Source of the DNA: CAVQFD01 sp963724695
GTDB lineage: Bacteria; Acidobacteriota; Vicinamibacteria; Vicinamibacterales; CAVVIG01
Reading direction: 5' to 3'
Length of the DNA: 64,000 bases
NCBI GenBank assembly: GCA_963724695.1
Contig: CAVRVW010000002.1
Span: 1 to 64,000, forward strand
Both the position numbers and the translations under genes were made by a program. The notes below the pieces were generated by a model that was given only the letters and a program-made list of their open reading frames with translations, was not told where the DNA came from and made no database searches. Positions 52,630 through 63,208 of the stretch are shown here, piece after piece. Each line of letters opens with the position of its first letter. Position 1 is the stretch's first letter.

Positions 52630-55343
52630 ATGGGCGCGACGCTCAGGCGCACGCTGCGGCGGCTGCGCAACGCGGTCTGGCCCGCACGAGCCGAGGAAGA
52701 GCTCGATCGGGAGGTGGCGTCGCACCTCGCGCTACTCGAGGACGAATTCCGTGGCCGTGGGTTCAACGCCAACGAGGCTCGCCTCGCTGCGGCCCGTCGC
52801 TTCGGGGCGATTGAACGCGTGAAAGACCTCCAGCGCGATGAGCGGTCGTTCCCCTGGATAGATGACGCGCGGCAGGATGTTGGCGCCACGATTCGAGGGA
52901 TCGGCCGCCGGCCGAGCGCGTCGGCGGCTGCCACGCTGCTCATCGCCCTCGCGATCGCTGGCACGACGACACTCGGCAGTGTCGCCTACGGCGTGCTGTT
53001 CCGTCCGCTCCCGTGGCGGATGGCGACGCGCTAATGCGCGTGGAGGAAACGCGAGGCGGGCAACGAGGCCGCATCCCGTGGACGATCAGCAACGCCACGG
53101 CATCTCGCGTGGCGTGAACAGCCCGACACCGTCGAGGCGATCGGCGCGTGGCGTGTCGCGGCCAGGGGATCGGCCTGACGGCGGGGACCGAGACGCAGCG
53201 CGTACCGGCTGCAGCGGTCACCCCGTCATTGCTGCGAGTGCTGCAGGGTCGCCGATGCTCGGTCGTCCGTTCGTGGACGATGACGCGGCCACCCCCACAT
53301 CGTCGACGGTGATCCTGAGCCACGGGCTCTGGCAACGCGCTTTCGCCGGGCGTGCGGGGATCGTCGGTGAAACCGTTCGCCTCGACGGCCGGCCTGAGCA
53401 TGGTGGTGGGCGTCATGCCGCCGACGTTCGCGTTTCCGGATCACGCGGCACAGTTGTGGATTCCCATGTACGTCATGCGCGTGCTCGGCGACAACGGCGT
53501 GCGGCGGGTGATGATCTTCGGGGCGTTGGCGCGACTCTCGTCCGGGCGTCGCTGTAGCCCAGGCGGCCAGCGAAGCCACCGCCCGCGCGCGCCAGGCTCC
53601 TGATCTGGCCCAGGCAGCACTCGCGCTGTTGGGGATGGTGGTGAGATTGCCATCACGGGCGCGTCGGCTCGCGACGTGATGACGCGGGAGGTCCGTCCCG
53701 GTTTGCTGCTGTTGCTGGCGGCGGTCGTCCTCCTCTTCATCACCGCGATGGCGAGTGTGGCCAACGTGCAAGTGGCGCGTGCGGCGCAGCGCCGCCGCGA
53801 ACTGGCCCTACGTGCCGCGCTCGGCGCCGGCGTGGCGCGACTTGCGAGGCAGTGGGTCGTCGAAAGCGTCTTGGTCGGCACCGTCGGCGGCGGGCTTGGA
53901 CTCGCGCTCGCGGCCGCAATGCACCGTATCCTCCCAGTGCTGCTGCCCACCGAGTTCCCCCGACTGGCGGACGTGCAGCTCGACCTTCGCGTCTTGGGGA
54001 CGACGGCCGTCGTGACCGTCGTGGCGAGTGCGCTCAGCGGTCTCGTACCAGCCTGGGTGGGCCGGCGCGACGCCATCGTGGAGGTACCTGCGCAGGACGC
54101 GCTGGCGACGGTCGGCGCGTCGAGTCGGACGCCGGTGGCCCGTCTCCGCGCCGCGTTGGTCGTCAGCCAGGTCGCGGTGGCGTGTGTGTTGCTCGTCGCG
54201 ACGGCCCTGCTCTCGCGGAGCTTCCTCAACCTCCTTAGGGCGGATCGCGGCTACGACTCGAGGAATGTGCTCACGGCCCGCGTCCCCCTGCCTGCCAGTG
54301 CCACGTTCGCCCGGTCCGCGACCGGGCTGGACGAGGTGCGCGGACGCCTTGCGGGCGTCCCTGGCATCGTCGAGGTCGCGTTTGGCAACGCGCTGCCGTT
54401 CGTGACCTCTGGAGGATTCCGCGGGCTCACCATTCCCTCACCACTGGACGCCTCACGGACGATTGACGTGCAGACGGCGCTGCGCGCCGTCACGCCGGAC
54501 TACTTTCGAGCGCTCCGCCTGCGGGTCATCGGCGGGCGACCGCTGGCCGACACCGACACCGCACAGGCCCCACCCGTGGTGGTGGTGAATCGGACCTTCG
54601 CGGCAGAGTACCTGGACGGCGACGCCGTTGAGTCATCGTCTCGCGTTGGGCATCAACAAGAGAACAGACTGGGAGGTGGTCGGCGTCGTCGACGACATGC
54701 GGCAGGGCGGGATGAGCAACGCGGCCTCCACCGCAACTTGGCGGTGTCACTTGATCCCCCGCTGCCTGAGCTTCTCTTTGCGGCCGCCCAGTGGCAGGAC
54801 CCGGTGCCGATCGTGGTCGTCATCCGAACGACGACTGACCCTAGCGTGCACGTGCCCCTGCTGCGCGCGGCGTTCCTCGACGCGGCGCCATCACTGGCTC
54901 TGGACTCGGTCGTCACCATGGAAGACCGGGTGGCGACGAGCCTCGCGCTCCCGCGGCTCTACGTCGTCGTGCTGGCGTCCCTGGGTGTGTTGGCGCTGGG
55001 TGTCGCCGGCGTCGGCGTCTTCGGCGTTCTCGCGACGGCTACGGCGCAGCGGACACGGGAGATCGGCGTCCGCACCGCGCTCGGCGCGACGTCAGCCAGC
55101 CTCGTCAGTCTCGTGGTCGGCCAGGTGGCCGCCAGTATTGCGGTCGGGATGGCGCTCGGCCTGGCCGCTGCCGCCGCCGTCGCGAAAACGGTGGCGAGCC
55201 AGATATACGGCGTGTCCGCCACAGATCCGTGGAGCTTCGTTGCCGCGCCGCTGCTGCTGGCCGTTGTGGCAGTCGTGGCGTGCGCGATCCCGCTGGCACG
55301 CGCGCTCCGCCTCGATCCCCTCACCGCGTTGAGGTCCCCCTAG
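52630..55343 (+). CDS. ADOP-family ABC permease (MacB/FtsX-type), frameshifted
   Basis: About 900 residues. The N-terminal helical MacB-like leader (LDREVASHLALLEDEFRGRG, LAAARRFGAIERVKDLQRDE) and the first membrane helix with ATLLIALAIAGTTTLGSVAY are followed by a periplasmic MacB_PCD domain. The central FtsX helices include LLLLLAAVVLLFITAMASVA, RRRELALRAALGAGVARLAR, and the C-terminal FtsX block has VLASLGVLALGVAGVGVFGV and RTREIGVRTALGATSASLVS. The duplicated arrangement of the acidobacterial duplicated orphan permease is evident. Several frame changes occur in 53000-53700 and near 54620. Function is unknown; it has no ATPase partner here. Confidence 0.88.
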
Positions 55344-55535
55344 TGCGAGCCCACCGGTCAACGGTCGTCGCCGTATTCTCGGCTGGCGTAACCACGTGCG
55401 TCTTTGAACGCGTGTGCCGCGAAGGCGCCGCCCACGCCAGCGCCGTCTCGCGTCGAGGAAGGACAGACGCTCGTCGATGAGGGGTGTACCTCTGCCTGAT
55501 GGACGCGGAGCGCTTCTTCGCGCAGGCGGCTGGGC

Positions 55536-56840
55536 ATGACACGGCTGCGCGGCGTTATGCCGACGAGGCAGCTGGTGCTGATCGCCTTGCGCGAGCGGGA
55601 GCTTGGCCTGGCAGATACCGAACACCTGAAGGCGCTGGATGCACGCCGGGACCGAGCTGTCTTCCGACTTGCAACTACTGGCAGACGTGGCGAGCGTGAT
55701 GCCCGTGGAGCCGCCGATTCGCGGTGGACGAAGACGCGGCACTTCGCCGCACCGCCATCGCATCACGCGTCGCATGGTTGCCGGCACTCGAGCAACTGGC
55801 GAAGGTACGAGCCTGGTGGCCGACTATGTCCGGCTGTCGTTGGTGTGCAGTTACCCGACCGGCGGAGAGGGTCCGCCGGCAAGCGTGCACCACGCCTCGC
55901 CCCTCATTCGCTTCCGCCTCGCCACCTGCCAAAGCCGGGACGCGGAAACCCTGTCGAACGTTGTCGGCCAGGTGCCGCGGTCGTCGAAGCACGCTATCTC
56001 CTCGGACTGGGCGCGCTCATCGACGGTCGCGTCGACGAGGCAGAGCGAGAGGTTGCCGAGGCTCTCGCGGCGCCGCCCGCGCTGGCCTGCCGCAGCGAAG
56101 TACCTTGGCCAACATCGGCGTTCTCCGTCGAGGACTTCGAGACGGCCATATCGAGGTACGACGATGCGTTGACGGTCGACCCGAGTCATCGCGATGCGCT
56201 CCTAGGCCGGGTCAAGGCGCTCAGCTATCTGGATCGGCACGCGGACGCGATGGCGTCAGCGGACGAGATGCTGGCGCTCGGCGAGTATTACGTCGGCGAC
56301 GCGCATTATTGGCGGGCGTGGAACCTTTATCGAATTGGCCGCTACGAGGAGGCCGAAGGCGCCGTCGGTCTGCGAACAGTACATGCGTGGCCCGGATGCC
56401 TCCGCCCTTGCTGGCCATGTCCGGTGGCCCGCTCGAAGTTCGAACAGGCACGGGCCGAGTTCACGGCGACCCTGGCCGATGCGCTTGGCCAGTGTGACGT
56501 CCGGTACGCCCTCGGTGGCGTAGAGCTGCAGTTCCGCACATGGACCGCGGCCGCCGGCCGTTTCGAGCGCGCCTTGAACTGCTACGAGGGACGTGAGCGC
56601 GAGGTGACGGAGGCCGCCGCGCGAAGCTCCCGCCTACAGATGGGCGTCGACGTGCGTCGCGTGCGCGTGAGCTCGAGGACGCAAGACAGCAACAGGGGCG
56701 TGCGGCACTGCAGGCAGCGGTCGCGTCGCTCAACGCTGGCGACCGCGTCAAGGCTCGTAGCCGACGCAGAGCGCGCGCAGACCGTCCCGGAGCTGGCCGC
56801 GCCAGCCGCTGAACTGCTCGCCCGTCTCCGAGGGCACTAG
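55536..56840 (+). CDS. TPR-repeat protein (acidobacterial family), frameshifted
   Basis: It begins with MTRLRGVMPTRQLVLIALRERELG and becomes TPR-like: SRYDDALTVDPSHRDALLGRVKALSYLDRHADAMASADEMLALG written in parts, RYDDALTVDPSHRDALLGRV and ALSYLDRHADAMASA, then YYVGDAHYWRAWNLYRIGRY and FERALNCYEGREREVTEAAA. Alanine-leucine-rich helices continue to 56840. Several frame changes (near 55730, 56090, 56370) break it. It follows the permease, so it may be part of the same PadR regulon. Partner unknown. Confidence 0.65.
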   Translation: MTRLRGVMPTRQLVLIALRERELGLADTEHLKALDARRDRAVFRLATTGRRGERDARGAADSRWTKTRHFAAPPSHHASHGCRHSSNWRRYEPGGRLCPAVVGVQLPDRRRGSAGKRAPRLAPHSLPPRHLPKPGRGNPVERCRPGAAVVEARYLLGLGALIDGRVDEAEREVAEALAAPPALACRSEVPWPTSAFSVEDFETAISRYDDALTVDPSHRDALLGRVKALSYLDRHADAMASADEMLALGEYYVGDAHYWRAWNLYRIGRYEEAEGAVGLRTVHAWPGCLRPCWPCPVARSKFEQARAEFTATLADALGQCDVRYALGGVELQFRTWTAAAGRFERALNCYEGREREVTEAAARSSRLQMGVDVRRVRVSSRTQDSNRGVRHCRQRSRRSTLATASRLVADAERAQTVPELAAPAAELLARLRGH

Positions 56841-56948
56841 CGGTCAAGTTGATCGGCCCCAGGGCGCTGAGCGAAACGGGCAACCAATCCGGGAACCTCC
56901 TGGCCCGCCAGCGGACCGACACGACGGGCCGGATCTGAACCCGGGGTC

Positions 56949-57295
56949 ATGTCCCGGAGGGTCGGGCTGACCCAGCCGACAGACAGGCCAACCGATTCTC
57001 CAGCAATTCTCGCCCTTCGTACCTGTCACGCCTTTTGCCCCGCGCCGCTGCCGGATGGAGGGCGCGCCGATGGCGGGATCGACGCGACGTTCGAACGGCA
57101 CTTCACCGTGGACCAGTTGGCCGAACGCTGGAGCCTGAGTGACGACTTCGTGCGGCGCCTGTTCCTGCACGAACCGGGCGTGCTCGTCTTCTATCACCAC
57201 CGACCGGGACGGCGGGTCTACCGGACGCTGCGGATTTTCCCGAATCAGTCGCGCAACGCGTGCACACGCGCCTACGGAAGATTCGGGTGAACTGA
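56949..57295 (+). CDS. Excisionase-like DNA-binding HTH protein, frameshifted at end
   Basis: The conserved part is ATFERHFTVDQLAERWSLSD followed by DFVRRLFLHEPGVLVFYHHR and PGRRVYRTLRI, a MerR/Xis-type helix-turn-helix found next to many soil-bacterial integrases. After a one- or two-base slip near 57236 the natural end IPESVAQRVHTRLRKIRVN is reached at 57295. The start is uncertain; a later one near 57080 is as likely. It may help direct excision at the island end. Confidence 0.7.
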
Positions 57296-57395
57296 CCGTT
57301 CCAATTTCGTTCCTCGACGCGGGGCTTTTCGATCGATGAGCGATTCGAGAGTAACGAAAACAGGCCAAGTTCTTTCAGATTCAACACGCCGAGTA

Positions 57396-57419
57396 GTTCG
57401 AATCCCACCCTCTCCGCCA
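57396..57419 (+). repeat. attR of the tRNA-Ser island
   Basis: 24 bases identical to the tRNA-Ser 3' end at 49871-49894. Upstream of it the tRNA body is absent, so only the 3' end is present, as expected for the far end of an integrated element. Confidence 0.92.
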
Positions 57420-57451
57420 ACTCCCTCACCTCCCGGCTCGGTCGTTGGCGG
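57414..57451 (+). terminator. Displaced tRNA-Ser terminator hairpin
   Basis: CCGCCAAC (57414-57421) pairs with GTTGGCGG (57444-57451), the same design as the hairpin after tRNA-Sec (4440-4476). It is the original 3' context of tRNA-Ser, separated from the gene by the 7.5-kb island. Confidence 0.7.
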
Positions 57452-57615
57452 CTCGGGTGGTGCCGACATGGAACGTGCGCTACCCGACGCGCTCGTAACT
57501 GCGATCGCACACCCAGTATGACGACGTGTTTGGAGTGCTGGCCAAAGCCTTGAAAACCTCGTCATCGAACTGCTTGATGACGACGTACTGCCTTCGCCTT
57601 GATTTCTACCGATGT

Positions 57616-58020
57616 TCAGGGCATTGGGATAACGTGCCACCATGAAGTCCACCATCGCCGGGCCGAACTGCGCGCAGAACGCGAGCGTGCGTCCTCCAGG
57701 CGATAGGGTTCCATCACCCCCTCGGTTGGCCCAAAAGCCAGAAAGGTATACGGGCCGACGACGAGCGTCCTGGCTGGATACAACACATCGTCCTGCTGTT
57801 TTCCGGCGTCGTCGAGCGACGTCAGCTCGTAGGCGTCGCCCCTGATCGCGATGCGCATCACGCCGCCGATCCGTAGTCGCCGCTGCGGGTCTGATCGAGC
57901 CCCGCCGCCACCAGCCCTCCAATCTCCGACGAGTCTGCGATCGATTGAGGCGCCATTCCGATACGGTCCGAAGTCGTCGACGGTGATACGGGCCGCAAGG
58001 CACAGTAGGGCTGCCCCCAC
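57616..58020 (-). CDS. Exported hypothetical protein, frameshifted at C-terminus
   Basis: About 135-150 residues. MGAALLCLAARITVDDFGPY suggests a short leader; RRLRIGGVMRIAIRGDAYEL and GKQQDDVLYPARTLVVGPYT are the main blocks, with a shift near 57690 into LAFCAQFGPAMVDFMVARYP. It resembles small beta-sandwich proteins of unknown function. The extent of the C-terminus is uncertain. Confidence 0.45.
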   Translation of the reverse strand: MGAALLCLAARITVDDFGPYRNGASIDRRLVGDWRAGGGGARSDPQRRLRIGGVMRIAIRGDAYELTSLDDAGKQQDDVLYPARTLVVGPYTFLAFGPTEGVMEPYRLEDARSRSARSSARRWWTSWWHVIPMP

Positions 58021-58305
58021 GGCTACAGTGCTTCATCCTAGTCGTGTCGGCTGGATTCGGGTGAGCGTTAGACGTGACTACACAAAGCTCGCGTGGGTCA
58101 TCTCATCTTCGGAGCATTGCCGCCGTTGCCCGTTTCGACGCAAGGACGCCTGCGACGGCGAATTTCCTTCCGCTGAGAGCGCTGATGAAGGCGCGGTGAG
58201 CCGCATTTTCGCGAGTTGGAACCACTTGGACAGGTGGCTCCGTCATGTCGACGGACTGCGGCGAACAGCCTGAGCCGTTTCGTCAGCCGCATCGGCCCAG
58301 GTAGA

Positions 58306-59070
58306 ATGACGCTCGGTCCGCTTGCCCGCATGTTTCTATTGCGACGAACGTTCCTCTGGTGGCCAGTCCTCGTCGTGCCGGCGCTCGCCGCATGCGGCTG
58401 GCTTGCAATGTGGCTGCAGTGGTACCTGCCGGGCGAAGACCTGCGGAACCTTGAAGTCGCGTTCGCCTCCGTCGCAATGGGCGGACTCGCGGTCGGCATC
58501 GGCTTCACGGCGACGCGCCGTCTGTTCTGGATCCTGATAGCCGCTTCCGCGATCTGGCCTCCCCACGTTCCGCTTTCGGCGTTTCTCTGGGCGGGGGTGA
58601 TCATCGCGGTGCGTTTTGCGGCCTGGCGCTCTTTGGCGTTCTCGGCGCACACGCGGCTGCGCGCGGCCCGGCCCGTGGCGTCTGCCGCTCGCGGTCGCGC
58701 TGGTGTGGATCGCGATCACGCTCGATGCGAGCAGGCGCCTCGACGACAGCAAGTCGTTCTGGCCATGGAGCGCGCACCGGCAGGAATTGATCGCGCTGCG
58801 GCGCGACGCGACCGAGGCGGCAGGTCGTCTCGGCCTGCGAATGTCGGCAGCGCCGTTCGATGGCGAAACGCGACGGCGGCTCGGCGCAGTGGTGCCGATC
58901 GAGACGACCTTTGAGCTTCCGCTGATTCACCGGAGCGTCACCGCCCGCATCGTGAAACGGATGCGCCTTTCGTATGGCTCTATTTCTCCGACGGCCGCGT
59001 TGGGTGGCTCGAGCCGCACACAATGCGGGTCTCGTGGATCGGCGACTCGAGCGACCTGACCGTAAGGTGA
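58306..59070 (+). CDS. Membrane protein (about 250 aa), hypothetical, frameshifted
   Basis: From ATG at 58306: membrane helices FLWWPVLVVPALAACGWLAM, AFASVAMGGLAVGIGFTATR and FWILIAASAIWP, then after a frame change near 58680 another helix (PLAVALVWIAITL). A soluble tail follows (SWIGDSSDLTVR at the end) after another change near 58970. The final block GWLEPHTMRVSWIG looks like a beta-hairpin. Function unknown. Confidence 0.55.
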
Positions 59071-59550
59071 TGATCGTTACTAGCCTTCGCTAACGCAGGT
59101 GTCCTGCATTGTTTCGGAGTTGAATCAGCTGGACGATCAGCTCCGCCACCTCTGGTGAGGCTGGCCCCAAGGTCGCCGTAAGATCGTAGACGGCGCCGAT
59201 GTTTCGTCAATGCGGCTAAGGCAGCGCCGAAATCAACGGGTTCGGTTCCAATCCGGGGTGACGATTGCGACCGTCCGCAGGTTCTTGATGGTGTTGGACG
59301 AGTGGAATGGTGAGCCGGGACGGGATCGAATTGTCAACCGCAGATTAGGAGAACGGCTGGCGTCCGTCCAGCCACATCCGCGCCGTATTTTCTGTTCAAT
59401 TTACCCAGACATTCGCTGATGAACCGTCCGCCCGTTTCCGCTCACTGCTGAGCGTTAGTGTGTCAGTCAGCCAGTGTGTCAGGTTCGCGGATCGCTGTGA
59501 GGCATTCATCGCCCCGCACCGGACCGCCGTCAACACGAACGGTTCGAACC
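59071..59550. other. Mostly noncoding; one minus-strand fragment
   Basis: A short minus frame at 59095-59206 reads YDLTATLGPASPEVAELIVQ...LRNNAGHLR, protein-like but bounded upstream by a stop, so it may be a gene fragment. The rest shows no conserved coding frame or structure. Confidence 0.4.
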
Positions 59551-60254
59551 TCACGACGCCGGTGTCGAAACAGCCTTCTGTGCAATGACTGCCTGCTTGT
59601 AGACGTGCATGAACTCGAGTCGATCAGGCCGGGTGAGCGGAGCCATGAGCGAATGGCGGATGCCGCGGCTCATTACCTCATCGACGAGGTATTTGACGAA
59701 GCCGGTCATCCCGTAGTCGTGGGTCGGAATTTGCTTTTCGATCTGTCGGTCGGCCGCTCCGGGGTGAATGGCTTGAAGGACGAACCATCAGGCCAGTCAG
59801 CCCAATAGCCTGTTGCCCAGTCCTCGACGCAGTAGAGACCGCCGGGCTTCAGATGCTGGAACAGTGCACGATACGACATGAGCGTGAACGTGCCGAAATG
59901 CTGAGGCGTCATCAATGATGATGTCAAAACCTGAGGGCGCGTGCTGCTGACAAATCTCATCAAGCCGTTTGTCATCGCGTTGGTCGGCCAATTCGAAGCG
60001 AACATTCGGATGCGCTGAGAAATCGGTTCCGGGATCATGGAGATCGACACCGACAACGATGCCGCGAGGGAAATACGCGCTCCATATTTTCAGCGACTCA
60101 CCTCGGTTCACGCCGAGTTCGAGTAGCGTGATGGGCGCTCGTGTAGCGGTTTGAAGTAGCGTTCGTAAAGTTGGTAAATGTTGCCAGCGGCCAACCGCGT
60201 TGCCGGATAGGCTGAATCTGAATAGTGCATGGCCAACTGAGTCAAGCTAGCCAT
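59551..60254 (-). CDS. SAM-dependent methyltransferase, sugar/macrocin O-methyltransferase type, frameshifted
   Basis: About 235 residues from ATG at 60254 (MASLTQLAMHYSDSAYPATR). Motif I is LLELGVNRGESLKIWSAYFP, motif II GVDLHDPG, then FDIIIDDASH, where two frames join near 59910, and FQHLKPGGLYCVEDWATGYW. The ending FVKYLVDEVMSRGIRHSLMA runs in a third frame to 59551. This is the family that methylates macrolide sugars and surface polysaccharides. At least three frame changes. Confidence 0.8.
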
Positions 60255-60608
60255 ACGCTATCGTCATCTGCGCCTCCGATTCGGCGCAAGTCGCCTTGCC
60301 GAACCGCCGCCAAAGGCTTACCGATCGGCGAGATCGACGCGACTCACGCTCTCACCTTCGGCTCGCCACGCTTAGAAGCTATCTCATAAATGCCCGGAGC
60401 AAGAGCCGGTACAGCGAGCTGCACCATCCCCAGCAGTTTTCCTGATGTGTCGCTCCCAGCGGGTGCCGGCGTGCCGTCGCTCACACTCGGGCGAGTCCTC
60501 CCACCACGATCACGCGGCAGGGCATCATCGCTTTTGCCGATGAGAGTGAATGAGCGAATGGGCCGGAAGTGGCCGGCCGGTCGGCGGCCGGACACGCCAC
60601 CTTGCGGA
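60255..60608. other. Possible minus-strand gene fragment
   Basis: A minus frame between about 60344 and 60560 reads SFTLIGKSDDALPRDRGGRT...GKLLGMVQLAVPALAPGIYE...RGEPKVRA. It is protein-like but short, with no recognised family and no clear start. It may be the end of a broken gene. Confidence 0.35.
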
Positions 60609-61767
60609 TCAGTCGGTGAGCGCAAGCACGGCAAACGCCGTTGCGAGATCCGACATGAACATCCGCCGCCAAGGCTCGCCCCTGGGACCGCCATGCTCGC
60701 GATCGTGGTTAAGCGAGTGGGCGCGCCACGGTGCCCACGCCGGATCCGCTCCGACTCGCACCCGCCTGCTCGTGGCTGGCTGAGCCAGGCTCGCCCCTTG
60801 GCGACCGCAGGATCCGTGGCCGGCAGATGCGCCTGCCGCAGCGCGTACACGACCAGACCTGTCGCGTAACCATCGGCCGCGGTTGCGAGTGCCTTGTCTG
60901 GTGTGCCAGGTGGTCCGAATGGCCCCTGAGTCGCGCCCCAACGCCATGTACCAAGGTCGCTGAGCGACCACCCACCGTCCGGTCGCTGTCGGGCTTTAAG
61001 CCCCGCGACGATCGCGGCAACCTGATCTTTCGAGACTACGCCATCGAGGCGAGCCGCCGCGAGAAGTGCCCACGCCTGATTGAACAGACGCTGTGACGAG
61101 GCGTTCGCGGAGAGGTACCTGCGCAACCGTTCGAGACCAGCGCTCTGCGCGGCGGCTGGCGTGGCCGTTCCCAGGTTGCTCGCCGTGCCCACCGCGATGG
61201 CCGCCACGGTCGCTCCATGGAACACGGCATCCGGCGCTTGGTCCGGCTCGAGCCCGAAGTTCAACCAGTCCCATGAGCCGTCCACCCATTGTGCGTCCCA
61301 CATCTGCAGCAGAGCGGCCGTGGTCTCCGGACTCGGCTGTGCGGCGCGTCTGTCGGCGTCGCGGCTCGCGAGCACCAGCGCGTTCAGGACGGACTCGACG
61401 CCGCGCGACTCCCGCTTCTTGTCGTCGGAGTTGTCATAGAACGGTTGCTTGCGGTCGGCGAAGTCGACCCGTAACTTCGCGGTCGCCGCGATGCGGTCCT
61501 CGTGAGCGGTGGGCGTCGCCTCACGCGCGAGGCGACGTCGGGCCGGCCGCGCCAGCACGTAGGGCACGGCGGTGTGGCATGAGAGGCACCGAGCGTCGCT
61601 GTCGCCCGTCTTCCAACTTCGCATTCGTCCACCACGAGTCCATACGCGCGTCGAGGGTCCTGCGCGGCCGCGCCAGCGTCCCACTGAGGGGTCGCAGCCG
61701 AACCGGCAGCCCCGGCCAGCCAGCCGAGCGCAAGAGTCAGCGTGGAGACTGCGGCGACATTCTTCAT
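60609..61767 (-). CDS. Exported squalene-cyclase-like repeat protein with CxxCH motif, frameshifted
   Basis: About 385 residues. The signal peptide starts MKNVAAVSTLTLALGWLAGA. ARCLSCHTAVPYVLARPA gives a c-type heme or CxxCH site, followed by alpha-helical barrel repeats: LQMWDAQWVDGSWDWLNFGL, ATVAAIAVGTASNLGT, LFNQAWALLAAARLDG, QRPDGGWSLSDLGTWRWG (the QxxDGGW repeat of squalene/oxidosqualene cyclases) and ATGLVVYALRQAHLP. The usual cyclase DxDD motif is not seen. It is probably an exported alpha-toroid protein, not a cytosolic terpene cyclase. Frame changes near 61620 and 60780. Confidence 0.72.
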
Positions 61768-61815
61768 GATGGTCAGGACCTCTTGCGGAAGCATCGTGCG
61801 TAGCGAGCGCCGAGG

Positions 61816-63043
61816 TCAAGACACGAAATGTGTCGCACAGACAACGAAAGGCGACACAAATGTTCTCGCCGCCACCAACGGGACCGCGCCACGGCTATCG
61901 GGGGCGGTGACCGCCCGGAGCGCGACATCCAGATCGACCCGCCAGATCCTCCACGGCCTCGATGCCGACGCTGAGGCGCAACAGCGTCGGCGACAGATGC
62001 TCCTGACCAGGCACACTGGCGCGTCGCTCGATGTGTCGACTCGACAGCCCCGAGACTGGTGGCGTGCTGAATGAGCTGCAAGCGCGTGCACACGGCATCA
62101 GCCGCCGCCGCGTCGCCACGCACGTCGAACGAAATGATCGTACCGAAGCCCTTCAGCTGGCGGCGCGCCGCAGCGTGCGTGGGATGGCTCGGCAACCCCG
62201 GATAGCGGGTCAGCGTGACGCCGGGATGGCGCGCGAGGCGGTCCGCGAGCGTCATGGCGTTCTCCTGGGCGCGCGCGAGGCGGACGGCAAGCGTGCGCAC
62301 ACCGCGGACGGCGAGGAACGTTTCGAGGGTACCCGGTGTCGCGCCGGTGAGTTCCCGGGAGTGCCGGAGGGCGCCGAGCAGCGCCGAGTCTGTCACCGTG
62401 ACGACGCCACCGAGCAGGTCCGAGTGCCCGCCGAGGAACTTCGTGACTGACTGCACTGCAACGTCTGCACCGAGGGCCAACGGGCGCTGGTTGAGCGGCG
62501 TGGCGAACGTGTTGTCGACACCGAGAATGGCGCCGGGCTTCCGCGGCGCCGCGCAGATCACGTAGAGATCGCCCACCGTCAGCAAGGGGTTCAGACGGCG
62601 ACTCCAGCCGAATCAGGTCCGCTGAGCTGCACAGCTCGACCCACCGTGCGGTATTGTCCACCGCGATGCGATGCACTGACCAGCGGCCGCGGCGCTCCCC
62701 GGCATGGGCCAGACCCGCCACGCCCTGATAGCAGTCGTCAGGCAGTGCGATGACGGCACCGACCGGCAGTTAATCGAAAACGGAGGCAATGCCGGCCATG
62801 CCTGAGGCGAACGCGACCGACGTGCCACCTTCGAGGCCGCCGACAATCTCTTCGAGCGCGTCCCAGCCTGGCGTGCCCTGGTGCGCGAGTAGCGCGCCGG
62901 CCGCCGAGGACGAAGTTCGATGCGGGAATAGGAGGAACGTTCAGAGGCGAACCCGGCCGCCGGTCCCGTCCTGCGGACACTAACCAGGAGTCGATCGAGC
63001 CGTGCAAATCGGGATTCTGTCGCGTTGCATCCATCGATGTCAT
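61816..63043 (-). CDS. Cys/Met-metabolism PLP enzyme (trans-sulfuration type), frameshifted
   Basis: About 410 residues from 63043. The N-terminus LHGSIDSWLVSAGRDRRPGS with VPPIPASNFVLG, LEGGTSVAFASGMAGIASVF and the LPxDCYQG-type loop lead to ICAAPRKPGAILGVDNTFAT, then GADVAVQSVTKFLGGHSDLL with the PLP lysine. LTRYPGLPSHPTHAAARRQL and TSLGAVESTIERRA finish it. Such enzymes act as cystathionine gamma-synthase, beta-lyase or homocysteine synthase. Which cannot be told. At least four frame changes. Confidence 0.85.
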
Positions 63044-63208
63044 GTGAGGCTCCTAACGAGTGGTCGACAGCATCATGAAAGCGAGGCCGGCGAGCGTTAT
63101 CGAAGGGTGTCCGCCGTAGCGCGGAGCGCGAAGGTGAACGTTCACCAGTTACCAGACAACCCCAAATCCCTCGCTTGCGCGGTGCCCACCGGCCGCTGAC
63201 GTGCGCGA

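Noticed and set aside
59690..59730. In-frame TGA as a selenocysteine codon in the methyltransferase
   Set aside because: The homologous sequence resumes in a different frame right at this point, so an indel explains it, and no SECIS-like hairpin is apparent directly after the TGA.
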